Numbered from the stretch's first letter, positions 1 to 9,556 are shown. The stretch is DNA of 23,863 nucleotides from Cyclostephanos tholiformis (GCA_036939975.1 JALLPB010000105.1:1-23863); one strand, 5' to 3'. A program made the numbers and translations. The notes: generated by a model not told the origin, from the sequence alone.

Positions 1-90
1 TGTCGATGTCGCGACATCGCCCTGTCGGCAGAATTTTGCCGATATTGTCGGCTGTTGGCGACATATCAGCGACATGTCGCCGACATGCGC
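1..90. repeat. Palindromic GTCG/CGAC repeat cluster at the window edge
   Basis: The first 90 bases are built from TGTCG and CGACA words in both orientations. Positions 4-19 are a perfect 16-base palindrome (CGATGTCGCGACATCG), 69-80 is a perfect 12-base palindrome (GCGACATGTCGC), and 25-42 can pair TCGGCA with TGCCGA. The cluster stops at about position 90, next to the copia relic. It continues off the left edge, so its full size and period are unknown. It may be a tandem palindromic repeat or the end of a mobile element. Confidence 0.55.
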
Positions 91-92
91 AA

Positions 93-1790
93 CTAAGGCC
101 TCCCTGGATACTCCAGTGCCAACTCTTTCTCCTCTTCAGCCATTACATAAAGCTTGTAGTCTTTCCTAGTACTGGGGTTGTATTGCAATGGCGCCGTGCA
201 AATCCTTGTTGTGTGATGGACGTATGGTTCATCCTCCATGTCCGGCTCTATCTTTGGGAGCACCTCTTCTTGTATGTGTTCGTTCAGTGCCTTCTTGTTG
301 TTCAGCGCCTCCTTGTTGTCATCTCCAAGTATTTTGATTACTTCACGACAGACTGGTTGCTCAGCAGCTAACAGCCCAATATTAAGCCCGAAGTTCTTGG
401 CCACTAACATAGCCCTGTCCTTGTCTGTGGGCGCCACATCTGCCTGTATCACTTCATCCACCCCAAGTGCTTCCTTGCGCTCTGTCAGCACCCCTGATGT
501 CTCTGCGGCTAAATCAGGGAATGGCGACAGCATCTCTTTCCTTACATCACCCCCCATCTTGTATTCATCATCATTATCAAAGTCGTATTCTTCACCATTC
601 CTGTTCCTGAACAATAGCCCTTTCTGCATTCGATCCTTTAGACCAATTTGATTCACCTTTTTAATCACCTTGTTGGGAACCGGGATCTTGACAAACTTGC
701 ACCTGATAATCTTCTTTCCGGGGGAGAGCAACAGGAATTTGTAGCTCCCCTGCATATTCCCTATCTGGCCCAAACAGATTCCCTCGCATGTTCATAGTTC
801 CATGGTGTTGGTCACGTTAGGGTCCACATTTACTTCACAATATGCACCAAAAGGCCCTTTGCAGTGAAGCTTTGCATCCAACTTGTGCCATGCAATCAAT
901 TCTTGCGGGCTCCATTTTTCCAATATCCCCGATTTCACAGGAAATGAATTCATCCACATCACGCAGAAGTGCATGAGTTTGATGGTCAACAAGTTTTGGT
1001 AGCATTGAGTAGGGGAGCATGCTGATTGTTCTACGTGCTCTCTCTTTCACTACTCTTATTTTTCATTCAATTTCTCCCACATGCTCTCGTGCAGCCATGG
1101 TGTTGAGGACCACATTTGGCATCTTAACTTCAGCTTCTCAAATTCCATGTCCATGAGCACTATCTGTACCCTGAATCCGGCCTTCCTGTAGATTTGGGTG
1201 ACTCAATCTAGAGTGTGAATTAATCTATTTGGATTGTTATTAAGCATATCCCCCATAAGGAGGTCACCAAAAACAGCAGGCTATTGATGAACATTACGTC
1301 CGCTATCAGCATCACATTCTTATATATTTGACAAAATCCCAAGGGATTTCAATGAAATTGACTCCGATGTGGTCCAGTTTCATCCTAGTCATTTTTCCCC
1401 TGAGGTTGGCAAGGTCAGGACCAAAAATCTGGTTAGCATTGTCAACATTGTGAACAGTGACTGGGCAGTTGGTGATGAGCTTTTCACATACCATTCCAAC
1501 AAACTCCCACTCAGTTGGGTTCCCCACCATTCCTTGGAGTCTCCTTGCCTCCTTGGCCTTTTCCAGGTCATGCTTTGTGTATCCTTAAAAATTTCTGTGC
1601 ACAGTGTTCACCATCGCAACCTCTTCAACTTCATCATGTCCACGGGTTTGCGACTCTCTTTCAGATGTGTGTACAAGCATGTATTCCAGATGGCTGTCCT
1701 CTTTGGACACATCAAGATAGTGTAGACCATGCTCACTTGGCTTGAACCCCCTTGAAGACTCCGCCTCGGTTGGTACTATCATATGTCACA
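93..1790 (-). pseudogene. Copia integrase and linker relic
   Basis: From about 1782 to 1315 one minus frame gives the pre-integrase region, interrupted by TAA near 1582-1584 and containing NANQIFGPDLANLRGK. After a frameshift near 1318 the integrase core begins with IADVMFIN, the first catalytic Asp. VLMDMEFEKL near 1150 supplies the second Asp and AAREHVGEIE near 1080 the catalytic Glu. A TGA at 1063-1065 follows directly. Further broken segments read FCVMWMNSFPVKSG and FGAYCEV (792-992). Then 93-773 is open for 226 codons, starting GNMQGSYKFLLLSPGKKI, the linker that precedes reverse transcriptase in copia elements. The catalytic residues survive but the frame does not. Confidence 0.78.
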
Positions 1791-2536
1791 GGGTGTCTGG
1801 CTGCAACTGTCTTCAAGGACAAGATGTTGGCAATGCTGTGCAGGTTGTGACACACAGTCATACTCCCCAAATCACCCTCAAGGGCTGTTGTGGCCGACCC
1901 CACATTGCAGTGTACGGTGATTGGGGTCTTTGACTTTCTGATATTCTTCAGCAGGTTTGGGTTAGCAATCTGGTCCATGGTGCTCTGGTTGTCTAGCAGC
2001 ACGTGGTTCCTGTCAACAGTCCCCCTTGTCTTCTTCATCTTGGTCTCTTGCACGAATATATTCTCCCTATTGTCCACATTTCCTTCATCTGACACGTTCA
2101 TGTGGATTTGTCCGTCTTCCTTCTTTATGGACCCCTTGTTTTGACACTCCTGTGCAAAGTGCCCCTTCTCACCATAGTTGTGGCATGCAAAACAAGACTT
2201 TGCATCTTCTCCTTGTTGCACGAATACCATGCCTTCTTTGGTTGCTCCCCCCGCATCCTGGGTTCCTCTCCTTTGGTTGGAATTCCACCCAAGCGGAGGC
2301 TGGTATGCATTCAAAATGTGCAGCACCATCTCAGTGCTCTCCGGGTACTCACTTGTCCCAGTGATGTAGTTTTCTGCCATGTTTCATTTGAGCTTGCCAT
2401 ACTTGGTCCCGTTTGTGCCATTCAGCATCAGTGCAGCCAGAAACTTGTCATGTACAACTTCTTTTGCCACATTCACCTCCTCTGATGTTCCTTTATCCAT
2501 GTCGATGCTCTTTATGCTGAGTTCTTTCCTGATCAT
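1733..2536 (-). pseudogene. Copia gag and protease relic
   Basis: A reading frame with candidate starts at 2536 and 2500 runs into TGA at 2384-2386 and resumes from the ATG at 2378-2380 for 215 codons. The part before the stop ends in a KYGKL-type gag segment. About 65 residues into the second part is the knuckle CHNYGEKGHFAQEC (2144-2185), with Tyr at the second cysteine position. About 130 residues in, LLDNQST is the protease active-site region; this clade uses DxxS/T rather than the textbook DSG/DTG. An ANILSL block follows. The frame ends at 1733 while homology continues in another frame, so a frameshift lies near 1733-1782. Gag would package RNA and protease would cleave the polyprotein, but neither can be made intact. 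Confidence 0.8.
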
Positions 2537-2540
2537 AGGT

Positions 2541-2613
2541 TAAAAAAACTCTTATTATAATTTTTACTTCTTTCAGCATCGATTAAAAGCCCTGCTAGCA
2601 TTGGTATTAGGGG
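2541..2613 (+). repeat. Possible LTR 3' end and primer-binding site of the second copia element
   Basis: TTGGTATTAGGGG at 2601-2613 resembles the initiator-Met tRNA primer-binding site typical of copia elements (TGGTATCAGAGC type), with about three differences. The bases just before it end in TAGCA, as expected for an LTR ending in CA. If correct, 2541-2600 is the remaining 3' end of a plus-strand LTR, cut off where it meets the minus-strand element. The match is short, so this is tentative. Confidence 0.35.
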
Positions 2614-2686
2614 ACGCCCTTCTTCCATCCCTTAGCTAGCATCTACTTCTTTACAAAGATTACAGTGCCTCGCGACGATCGACAGT

Positions 2687-3463
2687 GTTGCAACGACTGA
2701 GGTGCTCCGAGCTAACCTCAACAACCTGCCCATCTATGCCGCCTCGGTGAATGGCAACATCAACCTCATCAATTCGTACTTCGATATGAATTACACCCAG
2801 ATCCTCGCGAAAGGGTCCATGGTGGACGACCCCATTGCCAAGCTTTTTGACGCTTACCTTGTCGTGCCTGACTACAACTTCAAGCAGTACATTGCGAAGA
2901 AGCAGGACAGCTACCGCGATGGAAACTTGGGGGCCAACTTCACCCACGAGAGCCTCATGGCACAGGCGACAGCCAAGTTCACCTACTTGACCACCCGCAA
3001 GATCTGGGGTTCGAAGTCCCCAGACAAAGAGAGGCTCATCGTCATGATTGCCAATCTCAAGGGCAAGTTGAAGCTCGCTCCGGCCCTCGCCGACAAGCGC
3101 AAGCAGAACGACAAGAAGGCCGACGGTGGTAAGGGACGCGCCAAGGTCAAGAACAAGAAAAACACTTCGAACAAGACTCACCAGAAGAAGGAGGAGGCTT
3201 GGCGCAAGCTTCCTCCCAAGGATGGCGATCCGACCACCAAGGAAGTGGCAGGGAAGAAGTACCAGTGGTGCGTTCACCACATGGCCTGGGGCGTCCATTC
3301 TTCCCAGGAGTGTCGCCTTGGCGCAGCTCGCAAGGAAGCAGTTGTCGTCGAGGACAAGAAGCCCAAGGCGAAGAAGCCCCTCGCCTACGCCGCGGCCGCG
3401 GCAACCTTCACCAATCCCTCCTTCGCCGCCTTCCTTTCCGAGCTCTCCGACAACGAGGAATGA
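2687..3463 (+). pseudogene. Copia gag, N-terminally truncated
   Basis: The frame through 2702-3463 (253 codons, ending TGA) contains NINLINSYFDMNYTQILAKG, LFDAYLVVPD, WGSKSPDKE and a Lys-rich stretch. A modified knuckle WCVHHMAWGVHSSQEC follows (C-x3-H-x6-H-x4-C), and a tail ending in FLSELSDNEE. This wording is characteristic of one diatom copia gag group. There is no ATG at the front: the coding sense continues upstream of the GTG at 2702 to about 2687 without a proper start. The usual N-terminal part of gag is therefore deleted. The protein would bind retroelement RNA and form particles. The remaining frame is intact, so this is a relatively recent copy. Confidence 0.75.
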
Positions 3464-3979
3464 CGGTTCGACGTGGCATGTGTTTGGGGGGCACTAATTA
3501 TGTCAGCACACATGGCCACGGCACCACACAAGGACACAGGGCAATTTATGACTCACCTTTTCGTGTCCATCCTACCCCTTTTCATCCACTACCTCGTCTC
3601 CCACCTCCTGAAGTTGTCGCCCGTCGACCGGTACGACATCGCCAAGCTCTTCTGGTCTCCGCCTCCTCCAGGCATTCAGAAGCGGTCTCGTTCTCCAACC
3701 CTCGCGAGCCGAGGTCATCGCCGCCGTCCGGCGCGCACGATAGATCGCACAAACATCGTGAGCGCAAGAATGGAAGCCACGAAGACGAGGAAACATGGAA
3801 GATGGCGTTCTTACCTTTTTCCCTTCCTATGGCGCGCCTATCAGGTTGGTTGTTGCGTTGAGGTTGTGTTACGACGATTCGTCGAATGGCTCCGCATCCT
3901 CCGCCATCCTGTCCAATGGTGGACTACGCGCCATCTTGCCCTCCAAGCCGATCGCCCCCGACGCGTTCTCCAAACGCGC

Positions 3980-4522
3980 TTCGACAGCGATTCCTTTGCC
4001 GTTGGCGTGGACAACCACGCCTCTCGTTGCATGGGCAACGACAAACGGCTCTTCGAGAACCTCACGCTCGCGCGAGCCGCGCAGCGAGTTGGAGGCATAA
4101 GCAAGGGATTGGCGATCGAAGGCAAGGGCACGTTAGTTCTCGACGTGAACGACGACACTGGCAAGCCACACAGGATTAAAATTCCAAACAGCCTCTACTT
4201 ACCTGAGTTGAGGATGTGCCTCCTGTCGCCCCAACATTGGGTGCAGGAGGCAGGAGACAACTATCCTCTGCATGAGGATGGAGAACACGGCGCACAACTG
4301 TGTGCTTGTCTGGGGGCAAGGCAAGCATGTAAAGACGATCCCCTTCAATCCCGCAATGAATACGCCGATTTTCTATACCTCGCCGTCAACCTCGTCCTAC
4401 CAACCTTTGTTAACTCCTTCATGGCATGCAAGGCGCCCTACTTCATGCACGAGCACATCCTCCAAGTTCCTGGCTGCCGACGGCTAGATGGTGCATATAA
4501 CAGGATTTACTTGGTGTGCTAG
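3980..4522 (+). pseudogene. Copia protease relic with frameshifts
   Basis: In the frame starting at 3473, residues from about 170 onward read FDSDSFAVGVDNHASRCMGN, the active-site region of this copia protease group (DNHAS in place of DSG). GLAIEGKGT and IPNSLYLPELRMCLLSPQHW follow. Near 4270-4285 the homology moves to another frame (CVLVWGQGKHVKTIPFNP, NTPIFYTSPSTSSYQ). It then returns to the first frame for NSFMACKAPYFMHEHILQVPG, ending at TAG 4520-4522. At least two indels have therefore broken the gene. No integrase follows. Confidence 0.75.
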
Positions 4523-4649
4523 CTAGCTCCCAGTACGAGCTCATGCCCACAGTATGATAGATGTCAACGCTTACAACCGCTTACATATGACGCGTAATTT
4601 TGCTAGAGATCAAAGGAAGCATGAGTATTTCTGTCAATGCTTGATAAGT

Positions 4650-5000
4650 ACAATAAACGCTGCCACAGTAGCTGTCAGGGTAGCTGTTGCTGTTGGGTTA
4701 GTTCTATCCATTGGGCTAGTAGCTGTAGCTGTAGCCTTAGCCATCATAGCCATAGCCTCGTTACTATTCAAAGCCGAAGAAGCCATGGGCGTTGCCATGA
4801 GCATGGGTGTAGATAGCCATAGCCATTGCCATAGATGTGGGCATTGACATAGCTGTTGAGGTAGCCATTAGCCATGGGCATAGTAACTGTTGATGTTGGG
4901 TTAGTCTAGTGGGCCTAGGTGTGGTTGTTGTTGTGATTGTGATCATGATCGGGGTCATGGTCATGGTAATGGGCATAGCCATAGCCTTAGATGTAGTCGT
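4650..5000. repeat. Degenerate GCCATA/GCTGTA hexamer array
   Basis: The stretch is made of diverged hexamers such as GCCATA, GCCATT, GCTGTA and GTCATG, for example 4735-4760, 4823-4848 and 4950-4990. A longer unit also recurs: a GTTGGGTTAGTYTA segment occurs at about 4693 and again near 4892. No gene is supported here; the short open frames are by-products of the hexamer. The motif is related to the cleaner GCCATY hexamers at the right end of the window. Confidence 0.6.
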
Positions 5001-5244
5001 ACTAGCAATTCTGAAGCTGGCCCCATCAACTGAAAGCAAGCATAGATTGTCTGCATTCCCCCTCTTCTTGTTTTCAAATTGAATCTTGTGCAGGAAAAAA
5101 TGTGAGTGTCTCAATTATGTAACAAACCCATTGCACGAATAAACTTACCATCTCACCATCAAATTTAAATATCGAATTGATGTAACACCAAATATACTTA
5201 CGGGTTGTTTTAGGGTCACTCTCCCCCAATGCTAACACAAAAGC

Positions 5245-5267
5245 TTTCTTACTTGGTGAGTAAGAAA
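5245..5267. repeat. Perfect 9-bp inverted repeat
   Basis: TTTCTTACT (5245-5253) pairs exactly with AGTAAGAAA (5259-5267) across a 5-base loop, TGGTG. It sits in AT-rich DNA without a gene, between the hexamer array and the coding relic. It may be the end of a small non-autonomous transposon or mere chance; no matching terminal copy was found nearby. Confidence 0.3.
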
Positions 5268-5402
5268 CTAAGGTACTTTGTAGCTACTCTAAAAAAATTG
5301 ACCTTGGTGACTGTCCTTACTAGCTGTTAAGCTAGCTGTGATGGGATCAAGGAGAATAAACCTTGATCACACACATGAATGTGTACTCTGGTTTGCACAT
5401 CA

Positions 5403-5699
5403 AAAGGGAAGATGACCTTCCTTGCACGATATAACTCCATCACAAACAATAGATGCAGCAAGTACATCCTCCTCCTCCCTGTTGAGTCTCCCTCGGAAAC
5501 ATAACTTGCTTCCAGGAATGATATGACTGCCACACATTTTGTGGGCATGGTTCACAATGCCCCTGTCACCGATTTTGATTCTAACAGAATTGACAAGTGT
5601 CCCAACCAAATTCTGGTGGATCTTATAATCAATGATGGGACAGGAGAGGACAGGGACACTGGCCTGAGTGGCTGACTTGACTATATCATGCTGCTTTGT
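5403..5699 (-). pseudogene. Unrecognised coding relic
   Basis: One minus-strand frame stays open for about 99 codons between TGA at 5700-5702 and a stop at 5400-5402, in otherwise stop-rich DNA. It reads like real protein: VPVLSCPIIDYKIHQNLVGT near the start, then KIGDRGIVNHAHKMCG, HIIPGSKLCFRGRLNREEED and SIVCDGVISCKEGHLP. After the stop, a second frame continues with VQTRVHIHVCDQ, as expected after a frameshift. No start codon or promoter is apparent. I do not recognise the family; it may be a host gene fragment or part of a mobile element. Confidence 0.4.
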
Positions 5700-5702
5700 T
5701 CA

Positions 5703-6606
5703 AGGATTATCAGTGTGGCAGTTGAGGCGGGAGGCATCCACACTTCCTTACACTCCCAGGCAATGATATGCAAAGGGGACACCAGTTTGATGTTTTGTGT
5801 GTGATTTTATGTGTGTGTGTTGTGAGAGGTAAACAAAAAACAAGGTGCCATTGTTTTGAGGAGGTTTCTAGCATATCTTTTGAACCACCCTGAGGCTAAC
5901 GGGGTAGCACATATTGGTGAATTCCTTTTGCAACTAGGAAGCTCATGGTGTCATTCAGACATATCAACCTGTAGAAATTAAGATCAAATCAAGATGTCAG
6001 AAATAGCTATGTACAATTTTCTCTTGAAATTACTAAGGCCGCATGTTGCTTGTGCCACGTGTCCTATGGTATCTGACTTCCTATCTACAAGACAACAATC
6101 TAGGTGATACCCGGGACTCCTATCACACTTGCTGCATTTGCTTTGATGAGTTTTCTGTACTGTGTTGTCATGGTTGTGCACATCCATTCCTATTATTTCC
6201 CAAAACATTCCTGGCCATTGTGCATAAAAAATAGAATCAATTTTTAGACCAAGTGCCCAACCCCCCAGCCGCATGCAAGCCTAACTATTGGAGCATTGGC
6301 ATGCAAGTTGGGGCAGCCCAAAGTCCATAGAATGACAAAGTTCTCTGACAAGGGACACATTATCAGGTTGAAGTCTGCAGCATCATCCTCTATCAAGGGG
6401 CGCATTCTAGGTTGAAAATTTCTGTTTGACACGAATTTATTTTTTGGACTGAAAAACAGAAAAACAGGATTCCTCTGGATTCTTGAGGATTCCTTTTTTT
6501 CAGAGAAAATTTTCACAAGAACATCATTTTGAAGGGAGAAAATTCTATTCCTATGTGGCTTCCTATGTAGCTCTCCCCAATGCAGATAGATTTCATGTGA
6601 CATTCC
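5703..6606. other. Decayed AT-rich DNA, no gene supported
   Basis: Short open frames exist on both strands (for example minus 5984-6274 and 6244-6603), but none has a recognisable domain, homology or gene-like neighbourhood. There is a GT-rich run near 5804-5820 and several GGATTCCT-like words near 6470-6500, which recur near 7930-7995 and 11500. It is most likely old mobile-element debris. Confidence 0.4.
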
Positions 6607-6653
6607 TCTCAGAGCTAGTCTGCAGGCAACTTTTCAAAGTCCGAAAAATGGAC
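6607..6653 (+). repeat. Dispersed repeat, copy A
   Basis: The block containing TCTGCAGGCAACT and AAAATGGACTT matches the reverse complement of 7861-7906 at roughly 80 percent by eye. Both copies are flanked by words like GGATTCCT and AGGAATC. The two copies are therefore inverted relative to each other, about 1.2 kb apart. It looks like a small non-autonomous element or part of one. Confidence 0.45.
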
Positions 6654-6659
6654 TTTTTC

Positions 6660-7850
6660 TGTTCTGGGTTATGAGCTCCTGATTTTTGACCTTGACCACC
6701 CTCGAGCATGGTCAAGAAAAAAATTCAGGGTAACCATGCTCAAACATTGGACTTTGAAAATCAGGGTCCGCAATAATGTGTGGATGTGGAAGCAACAAAG
6801 CTTCCACGCCACTACTTTTCATCACAACAACAATAATTGCCATCCAACTCCCAGTGGCAATGTCTTAGCTGTCCATAGCAACATCTGGCGTGGACCCGAA
6901 TCAAGTTGTTGCAGCTCCCTATGGGTCTAGTGCAGGCGTATGATTGTCGGGCTCATGCTTGCTGCAGCTGATTCCCTTGTTTGGTGTGCCAATATGGTAC
7001 CCATCATAAACTTGAAAAATGGGCAGATCACCAAACTTGGTGGCCACCACTTGACAAGTTCTCAACAACCAACCTAAAAATAGTGTTGGCGGTTGGTGGG
7101 GGAATCAATAAGGAGACATGACTGGGCTGAACATTTGTAAGAGGATGTTTACCCGTCGTTTAGGGGGGTTGAATAGAGTAACAAAAAAATGAAAATAGAG
7201 TGAGGGACAGGACCTTGGGTTTAGGTGGCCTCCAGTGAATGGAGTGACACAACAACCAACCAAAACCCGGTATGGGTGATAGGGTATAGTTGGGGAAGAC
7301 AGGGCACAGGTCGATAATGATGGGGGGGGGGCGCCTTCGCATTGATTTGGCAGTCAAATTAAGGGACAACAAAATAAATAAATAAAAAATTCGTCATGTG
7401 GCTTTAAGCGGCCGCCAATCGATGAATCACCTCAACAACCAACCAAATACACATGATCTCGAATGAGGGTGCATGCAATAGAATGTGTGACTGGTAAAGA
7501 GTGCAGGGGAGTGGTATTTGATTGATTTGGGGGTGATCCAGCTCGGAGGAACTAAAAATCTACAACAAAATAGATGCCTTAACAAAGTTAATCATTTTCT
7601 TTGTCAATTCCCATAATTGAATAAATTCTCTTTGATCATGTCCTAGATCAGCCCATCTCTGAGAGGTTAACAGGGGGGGGCTATTTATTACATTAGCCAT
7701 GCTGGTAGACCTGGTGAATGGCCACAACAAGGTGGTGCTCTGTTTTGTAGTTTAGTGGGGTTGAAGGGCAGACCAAGATTATTTTTTGGATTTGCAAGGG
7801 GGATGCCTGCAGAGATGTTTGGGGGGGCAAAAGAAAAAGTCTATTTAAAA
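6660..7850. other. Decayed non-coding DNA, no gene supported
   Basis: Nothing recognisable as protein, tRNA or rRNA is visible. There are G-homopolymer runs near 7322-7330 and 7672-7679. The words ACAACCAACC(A/T)AA recur near 7064, 7252 and 7435, consistent with old repeat copies. CG dinucleotides are rare. Confidence 0.4.
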
Positions 7851-7860
7851 GACCCCACAC

Positions 7861-7906
7861 AAGTCCATTTTCCTGACTTGAGAGAGTTGCCTGCAGAAAA
7901 GCTCTC
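7861..7906 (-). repeat. Dispersed repeat, copy B
   Basis: On the minus strand this repeats the 6607-6653 block, with TTCTGCAGGCAACT and GAAAATGGACTT. A weaker third relative may lie near 11345-11380 on the minus strand (GGAAAATGGAATCT preceded by GCAAGAACC). The element's ends could not be placed. Confidence 0.45.
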
Positions 7907-8134
7907 AATGTTTGCGAGGAACAGAAATTGTGATTCCTGAGAAAAAATGCCACAGGAAAAAAACAGGAATCTAGAGGATTTCTGCAGGAATTCCCAATCT
8001 AGGGCACATTATTGGACTACATAGTCAAAATTCACTGTGTGATAAAATTCCTCTAATGAAGGGCAATGAATTTTTTGCCACAATTGTTGGCTTGTGCCTG
8101 CTGTGTGACTATGATTTCCAATGAAATTATTTTT

Positions 8135-8338
8135 TTTCAGACCACATATGGGGCAAATGTCTTGTTGACATTTAACACTCATTCTTTAATGCTTATTCCT
8201 CAATTTTTTCTAGCCTGAGCAGCAAAATGCTAGCATCCATTCAATTTTTCTTTCAGACTACATTTGGTCAAACGACTTGTTGACATTCAACACTCATTCT
8301 TTAATGCTAATTCCTCAAACAATTCTAACATGAGCAAC
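8135..8338 (+). repeat. Local direct duplication of about 85 bp, offset 115 bp
   Basis: Copy 1 (8135-8224) and copy 2 (8251-8338) share TTTCAGAC, CTTGTTGACA, AACACTCATTCTTTAATGCT, ATTCCTCAA and the ending TGAGCA. CTTGTTGACA occurs at 8161-8170 and again at 8276-8285. About 26 bp of unrelated sequence separates them. The copies differ by substitutions and small gaps, so the duplication is not recent. Confidence 0.65.
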
Positions 8339-8339
8339 A

Positions 8340-9170
8340 TAACCAAGACGACCTACATGGCTTCCTTCCCCAAGAGGCCCCACATCATAGGAGCCTCTGG
8401 CCAAGTCTTTATGTGTGACAACTTTTTGGATCATTTTTCCAGCAGCACCAAAGCAAACACCATTGCAGATTTTGGGACCATCAATGTGAGCTCTTTATTC
8501 CTCCAGTGTCTTTGTGCCCCTCAAGTCAATTGCAATCTGTCCAGCTGACCAATTGCCTTCATTGGAAACTGTTCCAATAAAAAGGGCAAATTCTGCATGA
8601 TCAAGATTGATGTTGCGTCCATCTGAATTCTCCTTTAAATTGACAACAAAGCTACCATGAATATCAATCTCACTCATGGAGATAATATTCCTATGAAGTG
8701 GCTCTTAAGTACCAATTGGAATGATTTTGAGGACACCATCATCATTGATACTCTCATTCACAACTTCTTGTTGCTTATTTTGGACAAGACCTACATCATG
8801 GAGATCTTGGCAACAACAACATCATGGCCAAGCTCCCCCTTTTGGGTTCAGGATGCAAACTTTGGGCAAATACTGCCAAGGATGCCATTGCTAATATTGA
8901 TGACATTCATCCCATAATTGACAAGATCACAAAGCCCATCAAGATTATGCAACATATTGATCCAAGCAGAGATAACAAGTCCCTTCAACTCACTACAGTG
9001 AATGGTCCTTTTGGGGCTATTAACCTTGTTCTGTCCAATGTTTACCAATTTTTTCTGCAAGTGAAAAGAGTGCAACAACACCTCTTATGACTTTGATCCC
9101 TGGAAAGTCACCAAGCTCAAACGAGAGATTACCTTTGCAATTGCCATGCATTTCAGCAAAAGGACTTTGG
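8340..9170. other. Eroded, possibly once-coding region of unknown origin
   Basis: Several moderately long open stretches occur without a convincing gene. On the plus strand, 8264-8548, 8824-9090 and about 9075-9177 (YDFDPWKVTKLKREITFAIA) read like protein but lie in different frames. On the minus strand, 8495-8677 (NIDLDH-like wording: NINLDHAEFALFIGTV) also reads well. Which strand was coding cannot be decided by eye and no family is recognised. It adjoins the copia RNase H relic and may be part of the same decayed insertion. Confidence 0.3.
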
Positions 9171-9174
9171 CTTC

Positions 9175-9556
9175 CTAGGCATTGAGAAAGAGAGAACCCA
9201 ATTTTGCTTCAGTAGCAGAGGCAGCAACAAGTTTGAGGATGATGCACGTGATGTGGCTGGCCATCCGGAATGAGCTTGATGGAGTCACAATCAATGGGTA
9301 AGCTGCTAAGGAAGAACTAGTAGCCTCCTGTGCCTGTGTGGCTACAGGTAAGTGGTGAAGAGAGTTATGATGCATCAGAATGTACGTTGAGGATCGTATC
9401 AGAGATGGGATATGTCCACATGTAGTAGTCAAGGAACTGTTTGACTTGCTTCTTGTTGTTCTCAGTAAGAGTGGCTAATTGTGTGGTGATGTCAGATAAT
9501 GCCAATAATATAGTCTGTGTGGCATGGTCTATACCATGCCTTTTCTTTGACTGCAC
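9175..9556 (-). pseudogene. Copia RT/RNase H 3' end relic
   Basis: On the minus strand from 9556 the sequence reads TENNKKQVKQFLDYYMWTYP, then ILNVHSDAS, which contains the first RNase H Asp. Stops follow directly. The same frame gives GGY, a stop, then FFLSSLPIDCDSIKLIPDG, and after a frameshift ILKLVAASATEAKLGSLFLNA (around 9175-9250), the Glu-bearing helix of copia RNase H. The order and wording match the C-terminus of copia polyproteins in algae and fungi. About eight residues usually found between WTYP and the HSDAS block are missing. No LTR was identified. Confidence 0.7.

Larger units (their letters stand above)
93..2540 (-). mobile_element. Degenerate Ty1/copia retroelement (gag to integrase C-terminal part)
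   Basis: Reading the minus strand from 2536 down to 93 gives, in order, gag, a CCHC knuckle, an aspartic protease, the pre-integrase segment, the integrase core and the integrase-to-RT linker. This is the order of Ty1/copia elements, and the wording matches the families common in diatom genomes. The reading is broken by at least three frame changes (near 1733-1782, near 1318 and between about 990 and 830) and by stops at 2384-2386, about 1582-1584 and 1063-1065. Reverse transcriptase and RNase H are not visible before the palindromic cluster at 1-90, so the 3' half is missing or lies outside the window. It cannot be autonomous. Confidence 0.85.
2541..4522 (+). mobile_element. Second copia retroelement fragment (gag and protease)
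   Basis: The plus strand carries a gag of a different copia lineage, then a protease and the segment after it. The homology stops near 4490-4522, before any integrase. The fragment lies head to head with the element at 93-2540: the two gag 5' regions are separated by about 160 bp. Unlike that element it is rich in CG dinucleotides and has long open frames, which suggests it is younger or has been less exposed to methylation decay. The gag N-terminus, integrase, RT and RNase H are all missing. Confidence 0.82.

Noticed and set aside
3199..3861. Long plus-strand frame overlapping gag and the following spacer
   Set aside because: The true gag frame (2687-3463) and the protease frame explain this region. 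The overlapping frame is Arg/Ser-rich, without any domain.
4554..4847. Plus-strand open frame rich in Val, Ala and Ile resembling a membrane protein
   Set aside because: It is the translation of the degenerate GCTGTA/GCCATA hexamers and has no gene context.
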